64,000 nucleotides of DNA from Roseomonas nitratireducens (GTDB taxonomy: Bacteria; Pseudomonadota; Alphaproteobacteria; Acetobacterales; Acetobacteraceae), in assembly GCF_017813355.1 (NCBI RefSeq), contig NZ_JAGIYZ010000015.1, forward strand, positions 1 to 64,000, written 5' to 3'. Position numbers and translations under genes: made by a program. The notes beneath the pieces are model-generated. The model saw nothing but the letters and a program-made list of their open reading frames with translations, was not told the DNA's origin and made no database searches. Shown here in pieces: positions 7,799-15,410 of this stretch (within the stretch, counting starts at the first letter, position 1; each line of letters opens with the position of its first letter).

Positions 7799-9178
7799 TC
7801 AACGGGCGCGCAGGAACTCCGGCACGCGCAGCAGGATCAGCTCGTTCGCATCGGCCTGGAAGAAGTGCCGGCCGGCGCTGAAGGGCAGGTTGTTGTCGTT
7901 GCCGACGATGATGTGGTCGGCATCGACCGCCGCGACGTTCTCGATCGTGAAGAAGGGGAAGGTGAAGCGCTCGCGCGGCGCGTTCGCCGGCAGGTCGCCG
8001 CGCACCCGCGCGAGGCCTTCCGTGTCGCGGATCGCCATCAGGTCGATATGGCCGATCTTGCGCACGAAGCCTTCCGCGTCGACCTGCTCGAAATCGACCA
8101 GGTAGACGCGCTTGAAGCGCGCCGGCAGCGGGAAGCAGGGCGCCTGGGCGGTGGGCCGCGCGCCCTGCGCGCAGGCGAGGCCGGGGTCGCCTTCGCCGTT
8201 GTCGCGCTCGATCACCAGCGCGCGCGTCGCATCGATGAAGTTGAAGTCGCCGATCGCGGTCGCGCCGGGCTCGAGCCGGTAGCGCAGGGTGCGGCCGGTC
8301 CACTCCATGCGCGGCACGTTGAATTCCAGCACGCGCAGGAACTGGCCTTCCGGCTGGTCGGAATTCGGCGCGAAGAGCGGCTGTTCCAGCATCGCCCAGA
8401 GCGTCTGCGCATCCGGCGTCAGCGCCATGCCCTCATACCCGCCCGAACGGCGCACGCGATGCGGCACGCCGGCGGTGGGGCTCGCGGCCACCTGCAGCGA
8501 CGGATGGTCGGGGGACATCAGCACCTGCCCGTCCATGCGCGTCTCGATCACGCGCTGCACCACGCCGTCGGCCGCGACGTGGATCAGGAAGGGCCCGAAT
8601 TCCTCGCCGATCATGAAGGAGCCGTCGGGCAGCGGCTGGATGCTCTCGAGGTCGAAATCGGCGCCGGTCAGGTAGCGCGCCTCGGTGCCCTCATACGCGA
8701 TGCGGAAGGGGATGCGGCGCAGCGGGTCGCGCAGGAAGGTCGTCTGCAGCAGCGCGACCTGGCCGGTCGCGAAATCCGGGCGGACCTTGTGGAACATCAG
8801 CAGCGAATCGGGGCTGTTGCGCCGGTTGCCGAAGCCGTTGTCGGTCAGCACCCAGTACGCGCCGGGCTCGTTCGCCACCGGCTTGATGCCGGAGAAGCCC
8901 TGCACCGCCTGGCCGACGAAGGGAAAAGCGATGCCCGTCGGGCGGTTGCCGTGCATCGCGCCGGTGTCGCCCATCACCGCGCCGGGGCGGTCGATGCGCA
9001 GGTTGCCCGGGCCGGCGAACTTGCCCGACAGCAGCGCGTCGCGCGGCGCATCGGCCGGCGGCACCGCCATGGTGAAGGCGGGCAGCACGGCATGGCCGGC
9101 GAGCGTCGCCTCGAAGCGCTGGTCGGCGAACGCCGGGCCGGCGGCGATGAGCGCGGTGGCGAGAAGGAAACGACGCAT
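7799..9178 (-). CDS. Phytase-like / esterase-like secreted protein
   Basis: 459 residues with a Sec signal peptide (MRRFLLATALIAAGPAFA, cleavage probably after AFA), so periplasmic or exported. The body matches the 'esterase-like activity of phytase' family by its order of motifs: VGQAVQGFSGI, then WVLTDNGFGNRRNSPD, then IGEEFGPFLIHV, GGYEGMAL, VIERDNGEGD and IENVAAVDADHIIVGNDNN. These are the blades of a beta-propeller found beside phosphatases and esterases. Actual activity in the family is poorly established. It stands alone, with a hairpin just after it. Confidence 0.85.
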   Translation of the reverse strand: MRRFLLATALIAAGPAFADQRFEATLAGHAVLPAFTMAVPPADAPRDALLSGKFAGPGNLRIDRPGAVMGDTGAMHGNRPTGIAFPFVGQAVQGFSGIKPVANEPGAYWVLTDNGFGNRRNSPDSLLMFHKVRPDFATGQVALLQTTFLRDPLRRIPFRIAYEGTEARYLTGADFDLESIQPLPDGSFMIGEEFGPFLIHVAADGVVQRVIETRMDGQVLMSPDHPSLQVAASPTAGVPHRVRRSGGYEGMALTPDAQTLWAMLEQPLFAPNSDQPEGQFLRVLEFNVPRMEWTGRTLRYRLEPGATAIGDFNFIDATRALVIERDNGEGDPGLACAQGARPTAQAPCFPLPARFKRVYLVDFEQVDAEGFVRKIGHIDLMAIRDTEGLARVRGDLPANAPRERFTFPFFTIENVAAVDADHIIVGNDNNLPFSAGRHFFQADANELILLRVPEFLRAR

Positions 9179-9268
9179 GGGACCCCCGTTGGATTGCGGA
9201 TGGGGGCCTCTATCGGGGTCGCGTTGCGCGCCCGTGACAGGCGCGTTGCAGGCGCGCGAAAGCGGCCT

Positions 9269-9991
9269 TCAGGCGCGGAAGGCCGCCAGGCTTTGCTTCG
9301 GCCGCCCGCCTGCATCCCAGTTCGCGGCATCGAGCCAGGCCGCGATCGCGTCCCGGCGGGCGGGCCATTCCTCGGCGAGGATCGAGAACCAGGCCGTGTC
9401 CCGCCTGCGTCCCTTCACCACCAGCATGTTCCGCAGCGTGCCCTCATAGGTGAAGCCGAGCCGCGCGGCCGCGCGCCGGGATGGCATGTTGAGCGCGTTG
9501 CACTTCCAGGTGAGCCGCCGGTAGCCCAGGTCGTCCATCGCGTGGCGCATCGGCAGGAACATCGCCTCGGTCGCCGCGCGGGTGCGCTGCATGCGCGGGC
9601 TGAACCAGATGTTGCCGATCTCGATATGCGCGTGGGCGGGGAAGATCTCCATCAGCGTCAGCCAGCCATCCGCCGTGCCGGTCGCATGCGGGCGCACGGC
9701 CCAGGCGATCGGGTCGTGGGTGGTCGAGAAGCCGCCGAGGAAGCCGCGCAGCGCGGCTTCGTCCGCGAAGGGCCCGTAGCCCATATAGGCCCAGGAGGCA
9801 TCGCCGCGGTCGCCCTGCATCGCCCGCCACAACTCCCCGGCATGGCGCAGGTGCAGCGGCTCGAGGTCCACCGACTGGCCGCGATGGGGGATGCGCGCGG
9901 GCAACGGGCGCGGGGAGGCGTCGGGCAGCAGGGGCCCGACCGGCGGGTCGGTGGCGGGGTCGAAGGGGACGCCCTCGGGCAGGTCGGTCAT
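9269..9991 (-). CDS. GNAT N-acetyltransferase, RimJ/RimL-like
   Basis: 240 residues. RimJ/RimL-type features are visible: VDLEPLHLRHAGELWRAM at the start of the fold, then IEIGNIWFSPRMQRTRAATEAMFL, in which QRTRAATEA is the acetyl-CoA loop, and RLTWKCNALNMPSRRAAARLGFTYEGTLR, the classic C-terminal GNAT signature. Met 9991 is chosen because the residues before it (CRESGP-type) have no family counterpart. Such enzymes acetylate protein N-termini or small molecules. It is divergent from fpr with a 92-bp gap holding a 16-bp palindrome. Confidence 0.88.
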   Translation of the reverse strand: MTDLPEGVPFDPATDPPVGPLLPDASPRPLPARIPHRGQSVDLEPLHLRHAGELWRAMQGDRGDASWAYMGYGPFADEAALRGFLGGFSTTHDPIAWAVRPHATGTADGWLTLMEIFPAHAHIEIGNIWFSPRMQRTRAATEAMFLPMRHAMDDLGYRRLTWKCNALNMPSRRAAARLGFTYEGTLRNMLVVKGRRRDTAWFSILAEEWPARRDAIAAWLDAANWDAGGRPKQSLAAFRA

Positions 9992-10011
9992 GGCGCCAGG
10001 GAAGCGCCCCG

Positions 10012-10027
10012 CTTGCGCCGGCGCAAG
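10012..10027. promoter_or_regulatory. 16-bp perfect palindrome between divergent genes
   Basis: CTTGCGCCGGCGCAAG is fully self-complementary. It sits between the start codons of the GNAT gene (leftward) and fpr (rightward), with a second short dyad (CCTGT-TGC-ACAGG, 10043-10055) nearer fpr. It is a candidate operator for either gene. The binding protein is unknown, and GC-rich chance palindromes occur. Confidence 0.35.
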
Positions 10028-10083
10028 GACCGGGCCGGATTCCCTGTTGCACAGGCTGCCGCAGCGCAGCACAAGACGCGGCC

Positions 10084-10893
10084 ATGAACGACGCGACCAG
10101 CCCCGCCACGCCCGTGATCCCCGCCGCCTATTTCGGCGAGCGCGTCACCTGGGTGCATCACTGGACCGACCGGCTGTTTTCCTTCCGCTGCACGCGGGAT
10201 GCGCATTTCCGCTTCCGCGCCGGGGAATTCGCCATGATCGGGCTGATGGTCGGCGCCAAGCCGCTGGTGCGCGCCTATTCCATGGCGAGCCCGACCTGGG
10301 ACGAGGAACTCGAATTCCTGTCCATCAAGGTGCAGGACGGCCCGCTCACCTCCCGCCTGCAGCACATCGGCGTCGGCGACACGGTGCTGATCGGCAAGAA
10401 GCCGACCGGCACGCTGGTGACGGACAACCTCCGCCCCGGCCGGACGCTGTGGCTGCTGGCGACGGGCACCGGCCTCGCGCCCTTCCTGAGCCTGGCGCGC
10501 GAGCCCGACGTCTACGACCGTTTCGAGACGGTGGTGGTGGCGCATACGGTGCGGCAGGTGGCCGAACTCGCGCATCGCGAATTGTTCGAGCGCGACCTGC
10601 CGCGGCATGAATTCCTCGGCGAGATGGTCGCGGGCAAGCTGCGCTACTATCCCTCGGTGACGCGGGAGCCCTTCGCGACGCAGGGCCGCATCACGACGCT
10701 GATCGAGAACGGGCGCATCTTCGCCGATCTTGGCCTGCCGGCGCTGAGCCCCGAGCATGACCGCGTCATGCTCTGCGGGTCGGAAGCGATGAACCGCGAC
10801 TGCAAGGCGATGCTGGAAGCGCGCGGTTTCGAGGAAGGCGCCAACAACGCGCCCGGCACCTACGTGGTCGAGAAGGCGTTTGTGACGAAATGA
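10084..10893 (+). CDS. fpr: Ferredoxin/flavodoxin-NADP reductase
   Basis: 269 residues, the size of bacterial subclass I FPR such as the Rhodobacter enzyme. It is an FAD enzyme moving electrons between NADPH and ferredoxin or flavodoxin. FAD-binding motif RAYSMASP (about residue 61) and NADP-binding motif ATGTGLAPFLS (about residue 130) are present, and MLCGSEAMNRD lies near the C-terminus. The chain ends in VEKAFVTK, the C-terminal extension that in this subclass covers the flavin. The stop codon falls inside the first of three tandem 20-bp units (10872-10931). Confidence 0.94.
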   Translation: MNDATSPATPVIPAAYFGERVTWVHHWTDRLFSFRCTRDAHFRFRAGEFAMIGLMVGAKPLVRAYSMASPTWDEELEFLSIKVQDGPLTSRLQHIGVGDTVLIGKKPTGTLVTDNLRPGRTLWLLATGTGLAPFLSLAREPDVYDRFETVVVAHTVRQVAELAHRELFERDLPRHEFLGEMVAGKLRYYPSVTREPFATQGRITTLIENGRIFADLGLPALSPEHDRVMLCGSEAMNRDCKAMLEARGFEEGANNAPGTYVVEKAFVTK

Positions 10894-10931
10894 AGGCATT
10901 CGTCGCGACATGAAGGCGCTCGTTACGAAAT
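10872..10931 (+). repeat. Three tandem 20-bp units spanning the fpr stop codon
   Basis: The units start GAAGGCGTTTGTGACGAAAT, GAAGGCATTCGTCGCGACAT and GAAGGCGCTCGTTACGAAAT. The first encodes the end of FPR (KAFVTK). Because 20 is not a multiple of 3, each later copy is read in a new frame, yet each begins with ATG overlapping the previous TGA (ATGA). The copies therefore encode MKAFVAT (10890-10913) and MKALVTK (10910-10933). Differences between copies are mostly third-position-like, so the peptide similarity is kept. Confidence 0.9.
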
Positions 10932-11068
10932 AGTCTTCACGCGGGCGCGATGCATGCCTCGCATGACGAAACTTTCTGCTTCCCCCATTGCCTGTCGCCA
11001 TCCGTTCACATATGGGCGGCACTGATCAATGTGCCGGCGAGCATCATCGACCGGCCAAGGGAGGATGC

Positions 11069-12190
11069 ATGACCGAGCACAATGCGCCCGTTCCGGCGCG
11101 CCGTGGGTTCCTCAAGGCAGCAGCCGTCGGTGGCGTCGGCGCTGCGGTCCTCGCCACGCCGAATGTCAGCCGCGCGCAGACAGTCACCTGGCGCTTCCAG
11201 TCCACCTGGCCGCAGCGCGACATCTTCCATGAATTCGCGGGCGACTTCGTCAGCCGCGTGAACGCGATGGCCGGTGGCCGGCTGCGCATGGAACTGCTCG
11301 CCGCCGGCGCCGTCGTCGGCGCCTTCCAGCTGATCGACGCCGTCTCGGCCGGCACGCTCGACGGCGGGCACGGCGTCTCGGCCTATTGGTTCGGCAAGAA
11401 CAAGGCGTTCAGCCTGTTCGGCACGCCGCCGGCCTGGTTCTACGACGCCAATTCCTACCTCGCCTGGTTCTACTACGGCGGGGGCGAGGCGCTGTACAAT
11501 GAGCTCATCAGCCAGGTGCTGCGCGTCAACGTCGTCGGCTTCCAGACCGGGCCGATGCCGACGCAGCCGCTCGGCTGGTTCAAGAATCCGGTGCAGAACG
11601 CCGAGCAGCTGCGCGGCCTCAAGTACCGCACGGTCGGCCTGGCGACGGACCTGTTCAACGCGCTGGGCGCGGCCGTCACGGCCCTGCCGGGCGGCGAGAT
11701 CGTCCCCGCGCTGGAACGCGGCGTGATCGACGGGGCGGAGTTCAACAACCCCTCCTCCGACCGCGTCCTCGGCTTCCCGGACGTGGCCAAGAACTACATG
11801 ATCCAGTCCTACCACCAGAACACCGAGACCTTCGAGGTCCTGCTCAACAAGCCGAAATACGACGCGCTGCCGGCCGAGCTGAAGGCGATCATCCGCCATT
11901 CCGCGGAAGCGGCCTCGGCCGACATGTCGTGGAAGCAGCAGCTGCGCTACCCGAACGACCTGCAGCAGATGGCGGCGACGCAGGGCGTGAACGTGCAGGT
12001 CACGCCGCGCCCGGTTCTCGAAGCCCAGCTGCGCGCCTGGGACGGCGTGATCCGCAACCTGGAGAGCGACCCGTTCTTCAAGAAGGTGACGGACAGCCAG
12101 CGCGAATGGTGCCGCCGCGTCAGCGCCTTCTACCTGCGCTACCAGGCGAGCCCGGCGCTCGCCTACAACCACTTCTTCGCCCGCGGCTGA
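11069..12190 (+). CDS. dctP: TRAP transporter substrate-binding protein, DctP/TakP type
   Basis: 373 residues. Periplasmic receptor of a tripartite ATP-independent transporter. The N-terminus is a twin-arginine signal (PARRGFLKAAAVGGVGAAVLATPNVSRAQ region), as in the keto-acid/mannitol/chloroaromatic TRAP branch. The mature part has WRFQSTWPQRDIFHEFAGDF, then LKYRTVGLATDLFNALGAAV and the substrate-carboxylate segment around GGEIVPALERGVIDGAEFNNPSSD. Start 11069 is preceded by AAGGGAGG. It is followed by dctQ and dctM. The TakP-like layout suggests a 2-oxo acid or similar carboxylate, but the ligand is not fixed by sequence. Confidence 0.93.
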   Translation: MTEHNAPVPARRGFLKAAAVGGVGAAVLATPNVSRAQTVTWRFQSTWPQRDIFHEFAGDFVSRVNAMAGGRLRMELLAAGAVVGAFQLIDAVSAGTLDGGHGVSAYWFGKNKAFSLFGTPPAWFYDANSYLAWFYYGGGEALYNELISQVLRVNVVGFQTGPMPTQPLGWFKNPVQNAEQLRGLKYRTVGLATDLFNALGAAVTALPGGEIVPALERGVIDGAEFNNPSSDRVLGFPDVAKNYMIQSYHQNTETFEVLLNKPKYDALPAELKAIIRHSAEAASADMSWKQQLRYPNDLQQMAATQGVNVQVTPRPVLEAQLRAWDGVIRNLESDPFFKKVTDSQREWCRRVSAFYLRYQASPALAYNHFFARG

Positions 12191-12202
12191 CGCGCCGCGG
12201 CG

Positions 12203-12246
12203 GCATGCGCGCCCGCCCCGGGACACCGGGGCGGGCGTTCGCATGC
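12203..12246 (+). promoter_or_regulatory. Strong intercistronic hairpin between dctP and dctQ
   Basis: An 11-bp perfect GC stem (12211-12221 with 12226-12236, GACA loop) is extended outward by GCATGCG/CGCATGC (12203-12209 and 12240-12246). It lies 13 bp after the dctP stop and before dctQ. Such hairpins typically protect the binding-protein mRNA and lower permease expression, giving excess receptor. That role is inferred. Confidence 0.7.
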
Positions 12247-12262
12247 GGAAGGGAGCCTCCGG

Positions 12263-12916
12263 ATGCAGCTTCAATCCGTGCTGCTGGGGATCGATCGCCT
12301 CAGCGCCTTCGTCGGCAAGACCTTCGCCTGGTCGATCCTCGTCCTGACCTTCGCGGTCGTCTACGAGATCGTCATGCGCTACGCCTTCCGCGCGCCGACG
12401 AGCTGGGCCTACGACGTCTCCTACATGCTGTATGGCACGCTGTTCATGATGGCGGGCGCCTATGCGCTGTCGCGCAACGGGCATGTGCGCGGGGACTTCC
12501 TGTACCGGAACTTCAAGCCGACGACGCAGGCGAAGTTCGACCTGGTGCTCTACGTGCTGTTCTTCTTCCCCGCGATCTTCGCCTTCATGATCTCGGGCTG
12601 GTCCTTCGCGCACATCTCCTTCATGCAGAACGAAAGGTCCGTCTTCAGCCCGACGGGCCCGATCGTCTGGCCGTTCAAGTTCCTTATCCCGATCGTGGGC
12701 GTGCTGCTGCTGCTGCAGGGCGTGGTGGAAGTCGTGCGCTGCATCCGCTGCATCCGCACCGGCGCCTGGCCCGACCGCCTGTCGGACGTGGAGGAGCTGG
12801 AGCAGAAGATCCTCGCCGCGGCGGCCGAGAAGGACCCCGAGCAGCTGGCGCGCGAGATCGCCGCGACCGGCCACATTCCCGGCGAGAAGGCCGGCGACGA
12901 ACACACCGGACGTTGA
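12263..12916 (+). CDS. dctQ: TRAP transporter small permease (DctQ)
   Basis: 217 residues with four predicted membrane helices: about residues 20-42, 54-75, 93-118 and 136-160. It contains the DctQ-family pattern VVYEIVMRYAFRAPTSWAYDVSYMLYG (here at about 33-59; R and W-x-E/D are typical). It has a longer than usual charged C-terminal tail rich in Glu and Lys. Partner of the large permease 12 bp downstream. Confidence 0.93.
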   Translation: MQLQSVLLGIDRLSAFVGKTFAWSILVLTFAVVYEIVMRYAFRAPTSWAYDVSYMLYGTLFMMAGAYALSRNGHVRGDFLYRNFKPTTQAKFDLVLYVLFFFPAIFAFMISGWSFAHISFMQNERSVFSPTGPIVWPFKFLIPIVGVLLLLQGVVEVVRCIRCIRTGAWPDRLSDVEELEQKILAAAAEKDPEQLAREIAATGHIPGEKAGDEHTGR

Positions 12917-12928
12917 GGCCCTGACGAG

Positions 12929-14338
12929 ATGACCGACGGCGCGCTGGGGCTGCTGCAGCTCTTCCTGTTCCTTTTCTTCATCATGCTGGGCTTCCCGATC
13001 GCCTTCACGCTGATGGCGATGGGCCTGTTCTTCGGCTACCTCGGCATGGGTGACCGGGTCTTCGACCTGCTGGTGCAGCGCACCTATTCGGTCATGTCGA
13101 ACGACGTGCTGATCAGCGTGCCGCTCTTCGTCCTGATGGGCTACATCATCGAGCGGGCGAACATCCTCGACCGCCTGTTCCGATCCCTGCAGATGGCCTC
13201 GGGCAACATCCCCGGCTCGCTCGCGGTCGCGACACTCGCCACCTGCGCGCTCTTCGCCACGGCCACCGGCATCGTCGGCGCGGTCGTGACGCTGATGGGG
13301 CTGCTCGCCTTCCCGGCCATGCTGCGGGCGGGCTACGACGTGAAGCTCGCCTCGGGCGTCGTCGCCGCGGGCGGGTGCCTGGGCATCCTCATCCCGCCCT
13401 CGATCATGCTCATCCTGTACGGCGCGACGGCGGGCGTGTCGGTGGTGCAGCTCTACGCCGCGGCCTTCATCCCGGGCGTGATGCTCGCCGGGCTTTACAT
13501 CGTCTACGCGATGGGAATCGCGATCGTGAAGCCGTCCGTCGCGCCGCGCCTGCCGCCGGAGGAAGTGAACATCCCCTTCGGCAAGATCCTTTTCGCGCTG
13601 GTCACGTCCTTCATCCCGCTCGCCGCGCTGATCGCCATGGTGCTCGGCGCCATCCTGTTCGGCCTCGCGACGCCGTCCGAAGCGGCGGCGATGGGCAGCC
13701 TCGGCTCGATCCTGCTCGCCATCGTCTACCGGTCCTTCAGCTTCGAGAAGCTCAAGGAAAGCGTGTTCCTCACCGCCCGCACCTCCGCCATGGTCTGCTG
13801 GCTGTTCGTGGGCAGCGCGATCTTCTCCTCGGTCTTCGGCTATCTCGGCGGGCAGGAGCTGGTCGAGCAGTTCTTCAAGTCGCTGCCGCTCAACACCTTC
13901 ACCTTCATGCTGCTGGCGCAGGCGCTGATCTTCGTGCTCGGCTGGCCGCTCGAATGGACCGAGATCATCGTGATCTTCGTGCCGATCTTCCTGCCGCTGC
14001 TGGACGATTTCGGCGTGGACCCGCTGTTCTTCGGCATCCTGATCGCGCTGAACCTGCAGACGTCCTTCCTGTCGCCGCCCGTCGCGATGGCGGCCTTCTA
14101 CCTCAAGGGCGTCGCACCGAAGCACGTCCGGCTCGAGGACATCTTCAAGGGCTGCATGCCCTTCATCTACATCGTCATCTTCACGATGTTCTGCGTCTAC
14201 TTCTTCCCCGGCATCGTCACCTGGCTGCCGAGCGCGCTCTACGACGTGGCGCCGACCGGCGGCACCTCCAACGTGCTCGAGGCCCCGGCGGGCGGCTTCC
14301 AGGTGGACGAGGAGCCGCAGCTCCCGTCGCTCAACTGA
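12929..14338 (+). CDS. dctM: TRAP transporter large permease (DctM)
   Basis: 469 residues, about 12 membrane segments, the transport channel of the TRAP system (Na+- or H+-driven). Family signatures are visible: LGFPIAFTLMAMGLFFGYLG near the N-terminus, VPLFVLMGYIIERANI, GGCLGILIPPSIMLILYGATAGVSV (central hairpin), GLATPSEAAAMGSLGSILLA and LNLQTSFLSPPVAMAAFYLKG (second hairpin). An unusual soluble tail of about 35 residues rich in Pro, Gly and Glu follows the last helix. Transcribed with dctP/dctQ and the hydratase-like gene 11 bp on. Confidence 0.94.
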   Translation: MTDGALGLLQLFLFLFFIMLGFPIAFTLMAMGLFFGYLGMGDRVFDLLVQRTYSVMSNDVLISVPLFVLMGYIIERANILDRLFRSLQMASGNIPGSLAVATLATCALFATATGIVGAVVTLMGLLAFPAMLRAGYDVKLASGVVAAGGCLGILIPPSIMLILYGATAGVSVVQLYAAAFIPGVMLAGLYIVYAMGIAIVKPSVAPRLPPEEVNIPFGKILFALVTSFIPLAALIAMVLGAILFGLATPSEAAAMGSLGSILLAIVYRSFSFEKLKESVFLTARTSAMVCWLFVGSAIFSSVFGYLGGQELVEQFFKSLPLNTFTFMLLAQALIFVLGWPLEWTEIIVIFVPIFLPLLDDFGVDPLFFGILIALNLQTSFLSPPVAMAAFYLKGVAPKHVRLEDIFKGCMPFIYIVIFTMFCVYFFPGIVTWLPSALYDVAPTGGTSNVLEAPAGGFQVDEEPQLPSLN

Positions 14339-14349
14339 GGCCGCGGGAG

Positions 14350-15063
14350 ATGGACGACGCGGCGCGCCGCGTCCTCGCCGCCGCGATCGTCGAGGCGCTG
14401 GAGACAGGTAACCCGATCGCGCCGCTCGTCGCCGGGCTCCGCCCGGCGGATGTCCCGGCGGGGGAGGCGGTCGCCGAGGATGTGCTCGACGAGCTCGCCC
14501 TGCCGCCGAGCGGCCTGCGCCTCGCGCCCGGGCCGGACGGCGCGATGCTCGCCGGGCCGATGATCGATGCGCGGCTGCTGTCCTCGGGCGCCCGCGTGGC
14601 GCTCGGCGCGCTGCGCCATCCGCGCGTCAGCGCCGCGGCGATCGGCGTGCTCGCCGCCCCGCTCGGCAAGGGCGCGCCGCGCTTCGCCGCCGTCCTGCCC
14701 GCGCTCGACATCGCCGCGAGCCGCTTCCGCGACGGCGCGCCGGACGACGCGGTGGCGGCGGCCGACCTCGCCGGCCTCGGCCTGGTCGTCGCGGGACGGC
14801 GCGCGACCTGGGACGGCGCCGGCGTCGCGGCCGCGCTGACCAGGGGCAAGGCGCGTCCGCGCGACCTGCCGGTCGACCTCAAGGCGCGCTTCGCCGCCGC
14901 GGCGGCGCGGGCGCGGGACCTGGGCGGCCTGCCCGCCGGCGGATTGCTGGTGGTGGCCGGCCTGACGCCGGCGATCGTGCCGGCGGCCGGCGAGACCTGG
15001 ACGGCGCGCCTCGCGGGCCTGGGCAGCGCACGGGCGGAATTCGACGGCGGCGCGGAACGCTGA
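14350..15063 (+). CDS. 2-keto-4-pentenoate hydratase-like protein, metal ligands lost
   Basis: 237 residues. The C-terminal half follows the hydratase (MhpD/HpaH) pattern: LPALDIAASRF corresponds to the usual PALEIVDSR, and LPAGGLLVVAGLTPAIVPAAGETWTARLAGLGSARAEF to the closing beta segment. The stretch HPRVSAAAIGVLAAPLGKG stands where active family members have the acidic metal ligands (ExE before the fvl strand), here Ala. The third ligand Glu is Asp. The N-terminal GxKiG motif is also absent. It may therefore be a non-catalytic or altered member. It ends the TRAP operon, so it may act on, or sense, the imported carboxylate. Confidence 0.65.
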   Translation: MDDAARRVLAAAIVEALETGNPIAPLVAGLRPADVPAGEAVAEDVLDELALPPSGLRLAPGPDGAMLAGPMIDARLLSSGARVALGALRHPRVSAAAIGVLAAPLGKGAPRFAAVLPALDIAASRFRDGAPDDAVAAADLAGLGLVVAGRRATWDGAGVAAALTRGKARPRDLPVDLKARFAAAAARARDLGGLPAGGLLVVAGLTPAIVPAAGETWTARLAGLGSARAEFDGGAER

Positions 15064-15120
15064 CGGCCGCAGGACGACGAAGCCGCGTCAGTGCCGCGCG
15101 CGGATCTTCGCGCCGCGCCT

Positions 15121-15168
15121 AGAGCAATATCCGACCAGCCGGAAACGACTGATCGGATTTCTTGCTCT
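15121..15168. repeat. Intergenic inverted-repeat element, first hairpin
   Basis: AGAGCAA...ATCCGA (15121-15134) pairs with TCGGAT...TTGCTCT (15152-15168) around a 17-nt middle. With the second hairpin 15 bp away it fills much of the 347-bp gap between the hydratase-like gene and rne. AGAGCA-type ends and an inner TCCGA/TCGGA dyad recall the mosaic intergenic repeats (RIME-like) of rhizobia. Family membership is inferred. Because the hydratase and rne genes converge here, it may act as a bidirectional terminator. Confidence 0.65.
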
Positions 15169-15182
15169 GGAAACCATTGACT

Positions 15183-15235
15183 CTACAGCACGAAATCCGA
15201 TCGTACTGATTCAGTGTGATCGGATAGTGCTGTAG
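15183..15235. repeat. Intergenic inverted-repeat element, second hairpin
   Basis: CTACAGCAC (15183-15191) pairs with GTGCTGTAG (15227-15235), ATCCGATC (15195-15202) with GATCGGAT (15218-15225), and ACTG with CAGT at the tip. It makes a 53-nt, about 21-bp stem. It shares the ATCCGA/CGGAT core with the first hairpin, suggesting a composite repeat. AT content is far above the surroundings. I see nothing further in 15236-15410. Confidence 0.7.
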
Positions 15236-15410
15236 CCGCTTATCCACGGCCCGGCCGTCGGACGTGGCAGGACCGGCGACGACTCATGCCCCTCGCACGA
15301 ATGTTCGACCCTGATGCGATGACCACCGCGCGCGGCGCCGGCGGGGCGGCCGCGCGCGATGCCATGGGATGAACCCACCGCGCACAGGGTGACCCCATGC
15401 GCGGATGGAC

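Noticed and set aside
11006-14125. 1039-codon open frame opposite the TRAP genes
   Set aside because: Low-complexity Arg/Glu/His composition, and the opposite strand encodes three clear TRAP proteins.
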